From: Arthrobacter sp. CAU 1506
GTDB lineage: Bacteria; Actinomycetota; Actinomycetes; Actinomycetales; Micrococcaceae
Direction of reading: 5' to 3'
NCBI RefSeq assembly: GCF_005047635.1
Contig: NZ_SUKC01000005.1
Span: 168,243-232,242, forward strand
DNA: 64,000 nt
The notes beneath the pieces are model-generated. The model saw only the letters and a list, made by a program, of their open reading frames with translations, had not been told where the DNA came from and did not search any database. Positions within the stretch are counted from its first letter, which is position 1. The number at the start of each line of letters is the position of its first letter. Made by a program: the position numbers and the translations under genes. Shown here piece by piece: positions 24,621-33,366 of the stretch.

Positions 24621-24775
24621 CCCCTCGCCTTCGCGGCCAATGCGCCGCCGCACGCCTCGGACACAGTTCATTCCCAGCCTCCATTCAGGAAAACCGGCCT
24701 ACCATGGGTGGGTATTCCGAGTGCCGCCTGCACCTGATGAGGCACCAACCGGGGACGATGGGAGCGAGGAGAGTA

Positions 24776-25342
24776 GTGCAGGCCCTTCTGAAGATTGCAG
24801 CCGGCGGCTTGGTCATGGCCGTCACGCTGACATCATGCAGCAGCGCAAGCCCGGCAAGCCATCCAACGACGCCGGTGCCCGCCGCCTCTTCCCCGGCCGC
24901 CTCCCACGTGCCGAACGCGCCTGCAGAAGTACCCGCCGCGCCTGACCCGGCCGATGGACAAGGCGCCACGGCAGCGCCCAGCCCAACACCGCCGTCGGCC
25001 TCCGCCGACGCCAAGGAAGGCAGCGAAGCAAACAAAAGCGCCGACCAGTGGGGCCGTTACGGCGACCAGGCCGACGCCTGTGCAGCGGTGGCCGCGAACG
25101 TGGCCTCCCTGCTGCTGGTCCCGCTCGGCTTCATGACCGGCGTGGAGGACTCCGACCTGGAGTCCCTGCAGGAGGAACTGGACGATTTCAGCCGCGACGT
25201 CCCGGCTCAGCTCACCGATGACCTGGACCGGGTGGAGCAGCTGCTGGAGCAGGCAGCACCCGACCACGACGTCGACGTCACAGCCTTTGCCGAAGCACTT
25301 GAGCCGGTACAGGAATGGCTGTCCGAACACTGCGGGGATTGA
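24776..25342 (+). CDS. Secreted lipoprotein of unknown function
   Basis: A 188-residue protein. GTG 24776 is chosen because GAGGAGAG lies five bases upstream; ATG 24758 is an alternative. A short lipoprotein signal ends in the lipobox LTSC with Cys at residue 21. A Pro/Ala/Ser-rich linker of about 65 residues follows, then a small helical domain with two cysteines (ADACAAV and EHCGD) that may form a disulfide. No family recognised. Its position directly before the Gls24/AmaP operon, also envelope-linked, may be coincidental. Confidence 0.7.
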   Translation: MQALLKIAAGGLVMAVTLTSCSSASPASHPTTPVPAASSPAASHVPNAPAEVPAAPDPADGQGATAAPSPTPPSASADAKEGSEANKSADQWGRYGDQADACAAVAANVASLLLVPLGFMTGVEDSDLESLQEELDDFSRDVPAQLTDDLDRVEQLLEQAAPDHDVDVTAFAEALEPVQEWLSEHCGD

Positions 25343-25388
25343 CGCGTTAGGCTTGCCCTGAGAGTCAGCACAGCGTCAGGGAGAACAG

Positions 25389-25949
25389 ATGCACAACGAG
25401 GATCGGCCGGCTGCCCCGTCCGCCGGAGATGCCGCTGGGGAAGTCCCGGTCTCCGCAGCTGCCGCTGCAGGCAGCACCGAAGTGCCGGACCGGCAGGTGC
25501 CCTTGGCCGCCGGCGTTGATCCGGCGCTGCTTCCCGACGCGGCCGGGGCCGTCCCGGCCGCTCCCGGCCGCACCACCATTTCCGAAGCCGCGGTAGCCAA
25601 GGTCGCGGCCGTAGCAGCCCGCTCGGTTCCCGGGGTCTACACACTGGGCAGCGGCACGGCGCGCGCGTTGAGCGCGCTGCGCGACGTGGTGGGCGGCAGC
25701 GATGCTGGCCAGGGTGTGCATGTGGAAGTCGGCCAGACCCAGGTGGCCGTGGACATCAACCTGGTGGCCGTCTACGGCAAGCCCTTGCACGAGCTGGCGG
25801 CGAGCGTACGCGCGGCGGTGTACACCGCCGTCGAGCAATTGGTGGGGCTGGATGTGGTTGAAGTGAACGTGGAAATCAACGACGTGCACGTCCCCGGGCT
25901 GGACCCCAAGGCGCCGGCGGAGAAGCCGGTCCGGCAAGTGGCCCAGTAA
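25389..25949 (+). CDS. Asp23/Gls24 family envelope stress protein
   Basis: A 186-residue protein. The first 58 residues are Ala/Pro-rich and disordered; the Asp23/Gls24 domain follows from RTTISEAAVAKVAAVAARSVPGV through the VAVDINLVAVYG strand to NVEINDVHVPG. Family members form filaments or membrane-tethered layers that protect the cell envelope. Its usual partners, a DUF2273 protein and AmaP-like anchors, follow immediately. It is the first gene of a five-gene set ending at 27852. Confidence 0.9.
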   Translation: MHNEDRPAAPSAGDAAGEVPVSAAAAAGSTEVPDRQVPLAAGVDPALLPDAAGAVPAAPGRTTISEAAVAKVAAVAARSVPGVYTLGSGTARALSALRDVVGGSDAGQGVHVEVGQTQVAVDINLVAVYGKPLHELAASVRAAVYTAVEQLVGLDVVEVNVEINDVHVPGLDPKAPAEKPVRQVAQ

Positions 25950-25980
25950 CAGGATGCGCGGGACAGTGGGAGGAGTAAGG

Positions 25981-26172
25981 ATGAGCTATACGGTGGTCGG
26001 CATGGCCGTCGGAGCGGTGCTGGCGTGGGCCGCGCTGGTATTCCACTTCTGGGGTTTCCTGCTGATGGCGGTGTTCCTGCTGGTGGGGGCGCTGCTGGGC
26101 CGCGCCGCGGAAGGCAAGCTTGACTGGCGCAGCATCCGCGATGCATTGACCGGACGCCGCTCGTCTTCATGA
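25981..26172 (+). CDS. Small DUF2273-like membrane protein
   Basis: A 63-residue protein from ATG 25981, preceded by GGAGTAAGG. Two helices (about 4-22 and 25-43) are followed by a short amphipathic tail. Size, position and topology match the DUF2273-type proteins of Asp23/Gls24 operons. It overlaps the next gene by four bases (ATGA). Confidence 0.8.
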   Translation: MSYTVVGMAVGAVLAWAALVFHFWGFLLMAVFLLVGALLGRAAEGKLDWRSIRDALTGRRSSS

Positions 26173-26633
26173 CGGACCGCGCCGTGAATGCCGAGAAACT
26201 ACCTCCGCGCCCGGTCCGGGCAGCGCCGGGCAGCAGCCCGGACGGCGAGCCGTTGGCGTCACACCCCGCCGGGGCCCTCGCCGAGCGCTACGTCGGACAC
26301 ACCCGGGTCAGCACGCAGGCCTTGACCAGCACCGCCCAGGGTGCCGCGGCGAAGGTGTTGGGAATCTCACCGGGGGTGGTCCGCGCCACCTGGGCTGACG
26401 ACGCCGGTTCCCTCGCCCTGTCCTTGGCACTTCCCATCGGCATCCCGTCGCTGAACCGGGTGCTGCGCGACCCCCAGTTGGTGTCCGGCTTCGGCGGCAC
26501 CGTCTGGGACCGGGCCCATGCGGCCAAGGGCGCGATCCTGGCCGAGGTCTCGCGGATCAGCGGCTCGCAGTTGAGTCGGGTGGACATCAGGGTCACCGGA
26601 ATCCGGGTGCAGGATGGAGGCCGAGTCCGGTGA
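26169..26633 (+). CDS. Second Asp23/Gls24-like domain protein
   Basis: A 154-residue protein. After about 38 disordered residues, a region reading ALTSTAQGAAAKVLGISPGV, LALSLALPIGIP, KGAILAEVSRI and VDIRVTGIRV follows the alternating helix/strand pattern of the Asp23/Gls24 fold. Sequence similarity is weak, so the assignment rests on pattern and context. It overlaps both neighbours by four bases, indicating coupled translation. Confidence 0.6.
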   Translation: MTDRAVNAEKLPPRPVRAAPGSSPDGEPLASHPAGALAERYVGHTRVSTQALTSTAQGAAAKVLGISPGVVRATWADDAGSLALSLALPIGIPSLNRVLRDPQLVSGFGGTVWDRAHAAKGAILAEVSRISGSQLSRVDIRVTGIRVQDGGRVR

Positions 26634-27244
26634 GCCATCTCGACGTCGACAGCGACCGGCCGGCTCACGAACGGCTGGCCGATGAGCGCCTGGCCAACCG
26701 GGAACTGCGCAGTTCCCGGGCTACGGCGGCGGTCATTGCCGCCGTCCTGGTGTCTCTGGTCAGCCTGTATCTGCTGCTCGAAGCAGCCTTGAAGGCCCTC
26801 GGGCAACAGCCTTGGCTGGCCTTGCCGGAGCAGATAGCCAGCTGGCTACACCAACTTCCGGGCAACACCTCGCCGGTCATTTTGGCGGCGTGCGGCGCGC
26901 TCATCTTGCTGCTGGGGCTGTTCTTTTTCCTGCAGGGCGTGCTGCCGGGGCATCTGCACCGGCACCGCATTCCCGGCCGGCGGGGCGTAGTGGTGGTGGA
27001 CGATGAAGTTCTCGCCGCCTCGCTGGCGCGCCGCGCCCGCACCGAGGCGCAAGTGACGCGCGAGCAGGTGCTGGTGGTGGTGTCCCGGGCCCTGGTGGAG
27101 GTCCGGCTGCGGCCCACTTCCGGCACTCCGGTGAACGCCGATGCCATCCAGTTGGCGGTTGAGGACGAAGTCCGCCGGGCACGGATCAGCCCGGTCCCGC
27201 AGGTGCGCGTCTTCGTATCCAGCTCCGGGGTGGTGGGACAGTGA
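26630..27244 (+). CDS. AmaP/DUF6286-like membrane anchor protein 1
   Basis: A 204-residue protein from GTG 26630. Two transmembrane helices (about 30-52 and 82-104) flank an extracytoplasmic loop, followed by a cytoplasmic domain ending RARISPVPQVRVFVSS. This is the AmaP (Asp23 membrane anchor) topology. It would tether Gls24-type proteins to the membrane. Confidence 0.75.
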   Translation: MSHLDVDSDRPAHERLADERLANRELRSSRATAAVIAAVLVSLVSLYLLLEAALKALGQQPWLALPEQIASWLHQLPGNTSPVILAACGALILLLGLFFFLQGVLPGHLHRHRIPGRRGVVVVDDEVLAASLARRARTEAQVTREQVLVVVSRALVEVRLRPTSGTPVNADAIQLAVEDEVRRARISPVPQVRVFVSSSGVVGQ

Positions 27245-27852
27245 ACCAGACGCCGCGGACCCTGAACCGCATCCTGATCACCATCCTCGGGCTGAAGCTG
27301 ATGCTGGCCGGCGGCATCGCCCTCGCGCTGGCGCTGGTTCCGGCGCTCGCGGGCTGGTGGCATGCCGTTACGGCACAGGCCGGTGCCAACCTGCAGGCGC
27401 TGCTGGACTCCACCACTGTGCCTGGCCAGCGGGACAGTTGGCTCTGGATTGTGGTGTCCTTGGTGCTGCTCCTGTTGGTGCTGCTGATGATCGCGTGGAT
27501 CGCGCAACAGGGCAAGGGCCGCACCGGAACCATTGCTGCTGATTTTGACGGCGACGGCGCGCCCGGTGCCGTCCAGCTCAGTTCAGGCGTGGCCGAGCAG
27601 GCGCTGCGGGCCGCACTGCAGGAACGAGACAGCATCCTGCATGCAACCGTCACCGCCTACGACTACGACGGCGGCGGAGCCCTGCGCATCCGGGTGGTTC
27701 CCCGACTTGGCGTGTCCCCGCAAGCGGTGGCCGACGAAGTCTCCGATCTGGTGGAAGCGCTGGACCTTGCCCTCGGCATGAGCTTCCCGGTGGTGATCCA
27801 CCTGGTCGCCGGCGCCCGCTCCCGCCTGGTCCGCGCCGACCGCGTCCGCTGA
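27241..27852 (+). CDS. AmaP-like membrane anchor protein 2
   Basis: A 203-residue protein from GTG 27241, overlapping the previous stop by four bases. It has two transmembrane helices (about 11-37 and 61-85) and a C-terminal soluble domain with two strand-like segments (ALRIRVVPRLGV and FPVVIHLV). It shares topology with the preceding gene but little direct sequence, suggesting a second anchor. Last gene of the operon; the convergent alpha-glucosidase gene ends 20 bases away. Confidence 0.72.
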   Translation: MNQTPRTLNRILITILGLKLMLAGGIALALALVPALAGWWHAVTAQAGANLQALLDSTTVPGQRDSWLWIVVSLVLLLLVLLMIAWIAQQGKGRTGTIAADFDGDGAPGAVQLSSGVAEQALRAALQERDSILHATVTAYDYDGGGALRIRVVPRLGVSPQAVADEVSDLVEALDLALGMSFPVVIHLVAGARSRLVRADRVR

Positions 27853-27872
27853 GCGACCGGAGTCTGCGGGGG

Positions 27873-29741
27873 CTAGCGTCCTGTAGTCATCCAGACGGCG
27901 GTATTTGGTGCCAGCGATCCGCTGTCGGCGGTTCGTTCTGTCGATGCAAGGAGCACCGAAGCGCCCGCGGGCAATCGGATCGCCGAGCTGCCCAAGTTGG
28001 CCAGCACCTGCAGCGTTCCGTTCCGGTAGCTCAGGATGCCGGACGCCGGGTCATGTTCCGGCGCCCACTCGAAGCTGCCTTGGCCCAGCTTCCGCTCGGC
28101 GCGCATGGCCAGTGCTGCGCGATACAGTTCGTAGCTGGAACCGGGCACACCCAGCTGCCGGTCCACGGCGTACCGGGCGAACCCTTCCGGCTGCGGCAAC
28201 CACGGTTCATGCTGGGTTGAGCCCCAGCCGAAGCCATGTGCTTCCGCCCGCCAGGGGATCGGAACGCGGCAGCCGTCGCGGCCGCGCTCTTCGCCGCCGG
28301 TGCGGAAGAATGCCGGATCCTGGCGCACCTCGGCCGGCAGGGTGGTGTGCTCCGGCAGGCCCAGTTCTTCACCTTGGTAGATGTAAGCGGAGCCGGGCAG
28401 CGCCAGCATCACCAGCGTCGCGGCACGGCCGCGGGCGTACCCGAGTTCCTCGTCCGGCTGTGCGTCCTCCGGGCCAATGCCCTTGGGGAACGTGGTGGGG
28501 TCGGTGAGCCCGTAGCGGGAGCTGTGCCGGACCGTGTCGTGGTTGGACAGCACCCAGGTGCTCGGCGCGCCCACCGAGGCTGCCGCCGCCAGCGAATCGT
28601 CAATGCTGCGGGTCATGCGCTCGGCGTCCCAGCCGGCCAGCAGGAAGTCGAAGTTGAAAGCCTGCTGCATTTCGTCCGGCCGGACGTAGGCAAAGAGCCG
28701 CTCGGCCGGCTCCACCCAGGCCTCCGCCACCAGCATGCGGTCGCCGTCGTATTCCGCCAAGACCTTGTGCCATTCCCGGTAGATCTCGTGCACGCCGTCC
28801 TGATCGAAATAGGGCGGGGTGTCCGGGTGGACGGCTGGGTCCGCCAGGCCGGCCGCCTGCTGCACGGCGGCGTCCGTGCCGGCCGCCGAGTGGGCGGCCG
28901 TGCCCTGGGCGCTCCCGCCGGTCGGTTCCAGCACTTGTTCGCGGGCCGGTCGGGCATCGGGCGCTGGCGATGCGCCGGCAGGCCGGCCAACCGGGGCGTC
29001 GTCGTCGTCAAGCAAGGCGTCTTCGCCGGGCAGTCGCTCGTTGCCGGCCACCATGGAGGTCTTCGCCGCCCAGTCCGGCAGGCCGTCGGCCTTGACCAGG
29101 CCGTGGGCCACGTCGATCCGGAAGCCGTCCACACCGCGGTCCAGCCAGAACCGCAAAACGGAGACCATCTCCGCCTGGACCTCCGGGTTCTCCCAGTTCA
29201 GGTCTGGCTGCGTGGAGTCGAACAAATGCAGATACCACTGGCCCGGCGTGCCGTCGGGTCCGGTGGTCCGGGTCCAAGCGTTGCCGCCGAACACGGACTG
29301 CCAGTTGTTGGGCGGCTCGGTGCCGTTCGGGCCTTTGCCGTCGCGGAAGATGTAGCGGGCCCGCTCGGGAGAGTCCGGGTCGGCGGCCAGCGCGCTGACG
29401 AACCACTCGTGCCGGTCGGAGGTGTGGTTGGGGACCAGATCGACGATCACCCGCATGCCGAGTTCGTGCGTGCGGGCCAGCAGGGAGTCGAAGTCGTCCA
29501 AAGTGCCGAAAAGCGGATCGACGTCGCGGTAGTCGGCCACATCGTAGCCCGCATCGTTCTGCGGGGAGACGTAGAAAGGCGAGAGCCAGATGGCGTCCAC
29601 ACCGAGGTTCTTCAGGTAGGGGATCTTGGCGCTGATGCCGGCCAAATCGCCCATGCCGTCGCCATTGTTGTCCGCAAATGAGCGCGGGTAGATCTGGTAG
29701 ATGACGGCGTCGCGCCACCACGGTACGGATGCTGCAGCCAT
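27873..29741 (-). CDS. GH13 alpha-glucosidase with low-complexity insertion
   Basis: A 622-residue GH13 enzyme of the oligo-1,6-glucosidase/alpha-glucosidase group, probably cytoplasmic (no signal peptide). Conserved regions are intact: DLVPNHTSD, GFRIDVAHG with nucleophile D210, MLVAEAW with acid/base E340, and SNHDT with D402. Residues about 229-307 are unusual: Ala/Pro/Asp/Gly-rich, starting in GEDALLDDDDAP and returning to the family pattern at PPYFDQDGVHEIYREWHK. The family otherwise keeps this loop short. Divergent from the alpha-glucoside ABC operon, whose products would supply its substrate. Confidence 0.92.
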   Translation of the reverse strand: MAAASVPWWRDAVIYQIYPRSFADNNGDGMGDLAGISAKIPYLKNLGVDAIWLSPFYVSPQNDAGYDVADYRDVDPLFGTLDDFDSLLARTHELGMRVIVDLVPNHTSDRHEWFVSALAADPDSPERARYIFRDGKGPNGTEPPNNWQSVFGGNAWTRTTGPDGTPGQWYLHLFDSTQPDLNWENPEVQAEMVSVLRFWLDRGVDGFRIDVAHGLVKADGLPDWAAKTSMVAGNERLPGEDALLDDDDAPVGRPAGASPAPDARPAREQVLEPTGGSAQGTAAHSAAGTDAAVQQAAGLADPAVHPDTPPYFDQDGVHEIYREWHKVLAEYDGDRMLVAEAWVEPAERLFAYVRPDEMQQAFNFDFLLAGWDAERMTRSIDDSLAAAASVGAPSTWVLSNHDTVRHSSRYGLTDPTTFPKGIGPEDAQPDEELGYARGRAATLVMLALPGSAYIYQGEELGLPEHTTLPAEVRQDPAFFRTGGEERGRDGCRVPIPWRAEAHGFGWGSTQHEPWLPQPEGFARYAVDRQLGVPGSSYELYRAALAMRAERKLGQGSFEWAPEHDPASGILSYRNGTLQVLANLGSSAIRLPAGASVLLASTERTADSGSLAPNTAVWMTTGR

Positions 29742-29884
29742 AAATACTCCTCGGCTCGCGGGTCAGGACCACTTCCAGCCTAATGATCATCCCCGCGGAG
29801 CGGGCAGGCGCGATCGCCCACTGACCGTGAATGCGGCATAGATCACGATTCGATATCGAAGGGCCACCAGCCCAAATATGTGTC

Positions 29885-29913
29885 TTGCAGCACACTTAGT
29901 AAGCGTTTACGTT
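29885..29913 (+). promoter_or_regulatory. Promoter with overlapping LacI-type operator
   Basis: TTGCAG (29885-29890) and TACGTT (29908-29913) are spaced by 17 bases. The near-palindrome GTAAGCGTTTAC (29899-29910), with the central CG typical of LacI/GalR operators, lies across the spacer and -10. Repressor binding there would block the operon 29996-34377 and perhaps the divergent glucosidase. Confidence 0.6.
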
Positions 29914-29995
29914 ACCACTTACCAGATTGGTACTTGGGGTGGCTTCTTCCTGACCTATCAGCGTCTGCGCGGCCACCAGACAAAGGAGTCACATC

Positions 29996-31345
29996 ATGCA
30001 CACTGCACGCTCCAGAAAGGCCGTCCTGCCGTTGGCCGCGCTCAGCGCCATGGCCCTGACACTCTCCGCCTGCGGGGGAAACTCGGAAGAGCCCAGTGGG
30101 TCGGCAGCCGCCGCCGACTGTTCTGCCTATGAGTCCTACGGCACCTTCGACGGCGCCGAGGTCAGCGTCTACTCAACCATTACGGATACCGAGCAGGACA
30201 AGCTCGAGCAGTCCTGGGTGCCCTTCGAGGAGTGCACCGGGATCGACGTGGTGTACGAGGGCTCCAACGAATTCGAGACCCAGCTCCAGGTCCGCGCCCA
30301 GGCCGGCAACCCGCCGGACGTGGCGATCATTCCGCAGCCGGGCCTGCTGGCAGCCCAGGCACGCGCCGGAAACCTCAAGCCGGCACCGCAGGAAGTCTCG
30401 GACCTGGTGGACGAGAACTGGTCCGCGGACTGGAAGGCCTACGGCACGATCGACGGCACCTTCTACGCCGCTCCGATGCTGGCCAGCGTCAAGGGCTACG
30501 TCTGGTATTCGCCGACCGCCTTCAAGGATAAGGGCTGGGAAGTCCCGCAGACGTGGGACGAGATGATGGCGCTGACCAAGACCATCGCGGACGAGGGCAC
30601 CATGAAGCCGTGGTGCGCCGGTTTTGAGTCCGGCGACGCGACCGGCTGGGCCGGCACCGACTGGATCGAGGATGCCTTGCTGCGCCAGGCCGGTCCTGAC
30701 GTCTACGACCAGTGGGTCAACCACGACATCCCGTTCAATGACCCGCAGGTGGCCGACGCCTTCGACGCGGTGGGCGACATCCTCAAGAACGAGGACTACG
30801 TCAACGGCGGCATCGGGGACGTCCGCTCCATCATCTCCACCTCGGTGGACGACGGCGGCCTGCCGGTGATCGACGGCAGCTGCGCCATGCACCACCAGGC
30901 CACCTTCCAGGCGGCCAACTGGCCCGAGGGCACCAACGTAGCCGAGGACGGCGACGTCTGGGCCTTCATCACTCCGGGACAGGAAGCCGGCGCCAGCGCC
31001 ATTACCGGCGGCGGCGAGTTCGTGGCTGCCTACACCGAAAGCGAAGAGGTCTCGGCCTACCTGCAGTTCATGGCCTCGCCCGAGTTCGCCAACAAGCGGG
31101 TGGAGCAGGGCGCCGCGATCAGTGCCAACAAGGGCCTGGACCCGGCCCTCGCCACCAGCGAACTGGACCGCCAGTCCATCGAACTGCTGCAGTCGGAGGA
31201 CACCACGTTCCGCTTCGACGGTTCGGACCTGATGCCCGGTGCAGTGGGCGCCAACTCCTTCTGGAGCGGCGTCGTGGAATGGATCAACGGCAAGTCGACC
31301 AAGGAAGTGGTCGACTCGATCGAAGCCAGCTGGCCTTCGGACTAG
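29996..31345 (+). CDS. Alpha-glucoside ABC transporter substrate-binding lipoprotein (AglE-like)
   Basis: A 449-residue extracellular lipoprotein. The signal ends at the lipobox LSAC with Cys at residue 25. The mature protein is a family-1-type solute-binding protein (VYEGSNEFETQLQVRAQAG, ADEGTMKPWCAGFESGDATGW, ITGGGEFVAAY), most like AglE/ThuE-type alpha-glucoside binders. It is the first gene of an operon with two permeases and a LacI regulator and is divergent from an alpha-glucosidase. A 16-bp hairpin follows its stop. Confidence 0.9.
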   Translation: MHTARSRKAVLPLAALSAMALTLSACGGNSEEPSGSAAAADCSAYESYGTFDGAEVSVYSTITDTEQDKLEQSWVPFEECTGIDVVYEGSNEFETQLQVRAQAGNPPDVAIIPQPGLLAAQARAGNLKPAPQEVSDLVDENWSADWKAYGTIDGTFYAAPMLASVKGYVWYSPTAFKDKGWEVPQTWDEMMALTKTIADEGTMKPWCAGFESGDATGWAGTDWIEDALLRQAGPDVYDQWVNHDIPFNDPQVADAFDAVGDILKNEDYVNGGIGDVRSIISTSVDDGGLPVIDGSCAMHHQATFQAANWPEGTNVAEDGDVWAFITPGQEAGASAITGGGEFVAAYTESEEVSAYLQFMASPEFANKRVEQGAAISANKGLDPALATSELDRQSIELLQSEDTTFRFDGSDLMPGAVGANSFWSGVVEWINGKSTKEVVDSIEASWPSD

Positions 31346-31360
31346 GCCGGTCCCCGTAGC

Positions 31361-31401
31361 CCGGCCGTGCCGCCTGTCACCACTGCAGGCGGCACGGCCG
31401 G
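31361..31401 (+). terminator. Strong intra-operon hairpin after the binding-protein gene
   Basis: CCGGCCGTGCCGCCTG (31361-31376) pairs perfectly with 31386-31401 across a nine-base loop; no T-run follows. Such stems after binding-protein genes act as partial terminators or RNase barriers that keep the binding protein more abundant than the permeases. Confidence 0.7.
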
Positions 31402-31440
31402 CGCGACCCTTCCCTTCCACGCCGCAAGGAGGCACGTGCC

Positions 31441-32406
31441 ATGGAAGACGTTGGCGACAAGCTTGTGCAGGTAGTGATCGCGCTGGCCATCTTTGCCGCG
31501 ATCATTGCCCTGATCATGCTGCTGGTGGACCGGGCCCCGAAGACGTTCCGCGATAAGGCGACGATCATCGGATTCCTGGCTCCCGCCGTCGTGCTGTTGG
31601 CCATTGGGCTGATTTGGCCGGCCATTCAGACCACTTACCTGGCCTTCACCGACCGCAATGGCGCGCCGAACGGGGTGGACAACTTCGTCTGGATGTTCAC
31701 CCAGCCCGAGGCACTGGTCACGCTGCGGAACACGCTGCTGTGGGTTGTCCTGGTGCCGTTGATGTCCACGGGCATCGGCCTGGCCTATGCGGTGTTCATC
31801 GACCGGGCGCGCGGCGAGAAGGCACTGAAGGCGCTTGTCTTCATGCCGATGGCCATTTCCATGGTGGGTGCCGGCGTGATCTGGAAGTTCATGTACACCT
31901 ACCGCGGGGCCGAACGCGAGCAAATCGGCCTGCTGAACCAGATCCTGGTGTGGCTCGGCGGCGAATCCAAACAGTTCCTGCTGGATGCGCCGGAGAACAC
32001 CTTCTTCCTGATCGCCGTGATGGTCTGGATCCAGACCGGTTTCGCCATGGTCATCCTCTCCGCGGCGATCAAGGGCATTCCCACCGAAATCGTGGAGGCG
32101 GCCCGGCTGGACGGCGCGAGCGCCTGGCAGCAGTTCTTCTCCATCACCATCCCCTCGATCCGCGGGGCACTGATCGTGGTGGTCACGACGATCACCATCG
32201 GCACGCTGAAGGTCTTCGACATTGTGCGCACCATGACCGCGGGCAACTTTGAAACCTCGGTGGTGGCCAACGAGATGTACACCCAGGCGTTCCGCGCCGG
32301 CGAACCGGGACGCGGTGCCGCGCTGGCGCTGGTCCTGTTCCTGATGGTGCTCCCGATCGTGCTCTACAACGCCCGGCAGCTCAAGAAGCAGAGGGAAATC
32401 CGATGA
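31441..32406 (+). CDS. Sugar ABC transporter permease (AglF-like)
   Basis: A 321-residue permease. It has an extra N-terminal helix (about 8-30), as AglF/MalF-type proteins do, then the six-helix core. The EAA coupling loop is EIVEAARLDGASAWQQFFSITIP near the C-terminus, which contacts the ATPase. Start ATG 31441 follows AAGGAGG with seven bases spacing. It overlaps the next permease gene by four bases. Confidence 0.92.
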   Translation: MEDVGDKLVQVVIALAIFAAIIALIMLLVDRAPKTFRDKATIIGFLAPAVVLLAIGLIWPAIQTTYLAFTDRNGAPNGVDNFVWMFTQPEALVTLRNTLLWVVLVPLMSTGIGLAYAVFIDRARGEKALKALVFMPMAISMVGAGVIWKFMYTYRGAEREQIGLLNQILVWLGGESKQFLLDAPENTFFLIAVMVWIQTGFAMVILSAAIKGIPTEIVEAARLDGASAWQQFFSITIPSIRGALIVVVTTITIGTLKVFDIVRTMTAGNFETSVVANEMYTQAFRAGEPGRGAALALVLFLMVLPIVLYNARQLKKQREIR

Positions 32407-33359
32407 GCGCAACGCCAGCCATCCCGGCCGCTCCCGAGGCAGCCGTGGCCCAAGCCCCCGAAGCCCAGGTCCCGATTGCCCGGCGGGTCAAAAAGCGCCT
32501 CACCTCGCGCGGGGCCACCGCCGCCGCGATCATCATTGCCGTCATCTGGACCGTGCCGACCTTCGGACTGTTCATCTCCTCACTGCGGCCGGAAGACAAC
32601 ATCCAAGCCAACGGCTGGTGGAACATCCTCGGCGACCTGGAGTTCACCACCAAGAACTACACCGACGTGCTGGCGTCCGCGGGCGGCTCCGCGTCCAACC
32701 TGGGCCAGTACTTCATCAACTCGCTGGCGATCGTCATCCCCGCCACCATCATTCCGTTGGTGATCGCCTCCATGGCGGCCTACGTCTTCGCCTGGGGCCG
32801 GTTCCGCGGCAAGGACACGCTGTTCATCTTCATTTTCGCGCTGCAGATCGTGCCGCTGCAGATGGCGCTGATCCCGCTGCTCTCGCTGTTCATCAACCTC
32901 AAGATCGGCGAGTTCCAGTTGCTGCCCTCGGGAACCTACGCGCAGTTGTGGATTGCGCACAGCATCTTCGCGCTGCCGCTGGCCATCTTCCTGCTGCATA
33001 ACTTCATCTCCGAGATCCCGGGCGAAGTCATTGAGGCGGCACGGGTGGACGGCGCCGGACACGCCACCATCTTCTGGCGGATCGTCCTGCCGCTGTCCAT
33101 GCCGGCCATCGCCGCCTTCGGCATCTTCCAGTTCCTCTGGGTCTGGAACGACCTGCTGGTGGCATTGGTGTTCTCCGGCGGCACCGCAGACGTCGCACCG
33201 ATTACGCAACGGCTGGCGGAACTGACCGGTACCCGAGGCGACGAGTGGCACCGCCTGACGGCAGGCGCGTTCGTCTCCATGATCGTGCCGCTGGCTGTGT
33301 TCTTCGGCCTGCAACGCTACTTTGTCCGCGGCCTGATGGCAGGTGGCCTCAAGGGGTGA
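32403..33359 (+). CDS. Carbohydrate ABC transporter permease (AglG-like)
   Basis: A 318-residue second permease of the MalG type. An Ala/Pro-rich N-terminus precedes the first helix (about 37-58). The EAA loop reads EVIEAARVDGAGHATIFWRIVLP. ATG 32403 overlaps the upstream stop. No ATP-binding gene is in the operon, so energy is presumably supplied by a shared MsiK/UgpC-type ATPase elsewhere. Confidence 0.92.
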   Translation: MSATPAIPAAPEAAVAQAPEAQVPIARRVKKRLTSRGATAAAIIIAVIWTVPTFGLFISSLRPEDNIQANGWWNILGDLEFTTKNYTDVLASAGGSASNLGQYFINSLAIVIPATIIPLVIASMAAYVFAWGRFRGKDTLFIFIFALQIVPLQMALIPLLSLFINLKIGEFQLLPSGTYAQLWIAHSIFALPLAIFLLHNFISEIPGEVIEAARVDGAGHATIFWRIVLPLSMPAIAAFGIFQFLWVWNDLLVALVFSGGTADVAPITQRLAELTGTRGDEWHRLTAGAFVSMIVPLAVFFGLQRYFVRGLMAGGLKG

Positions 33360-33366
33360 TGGCACC

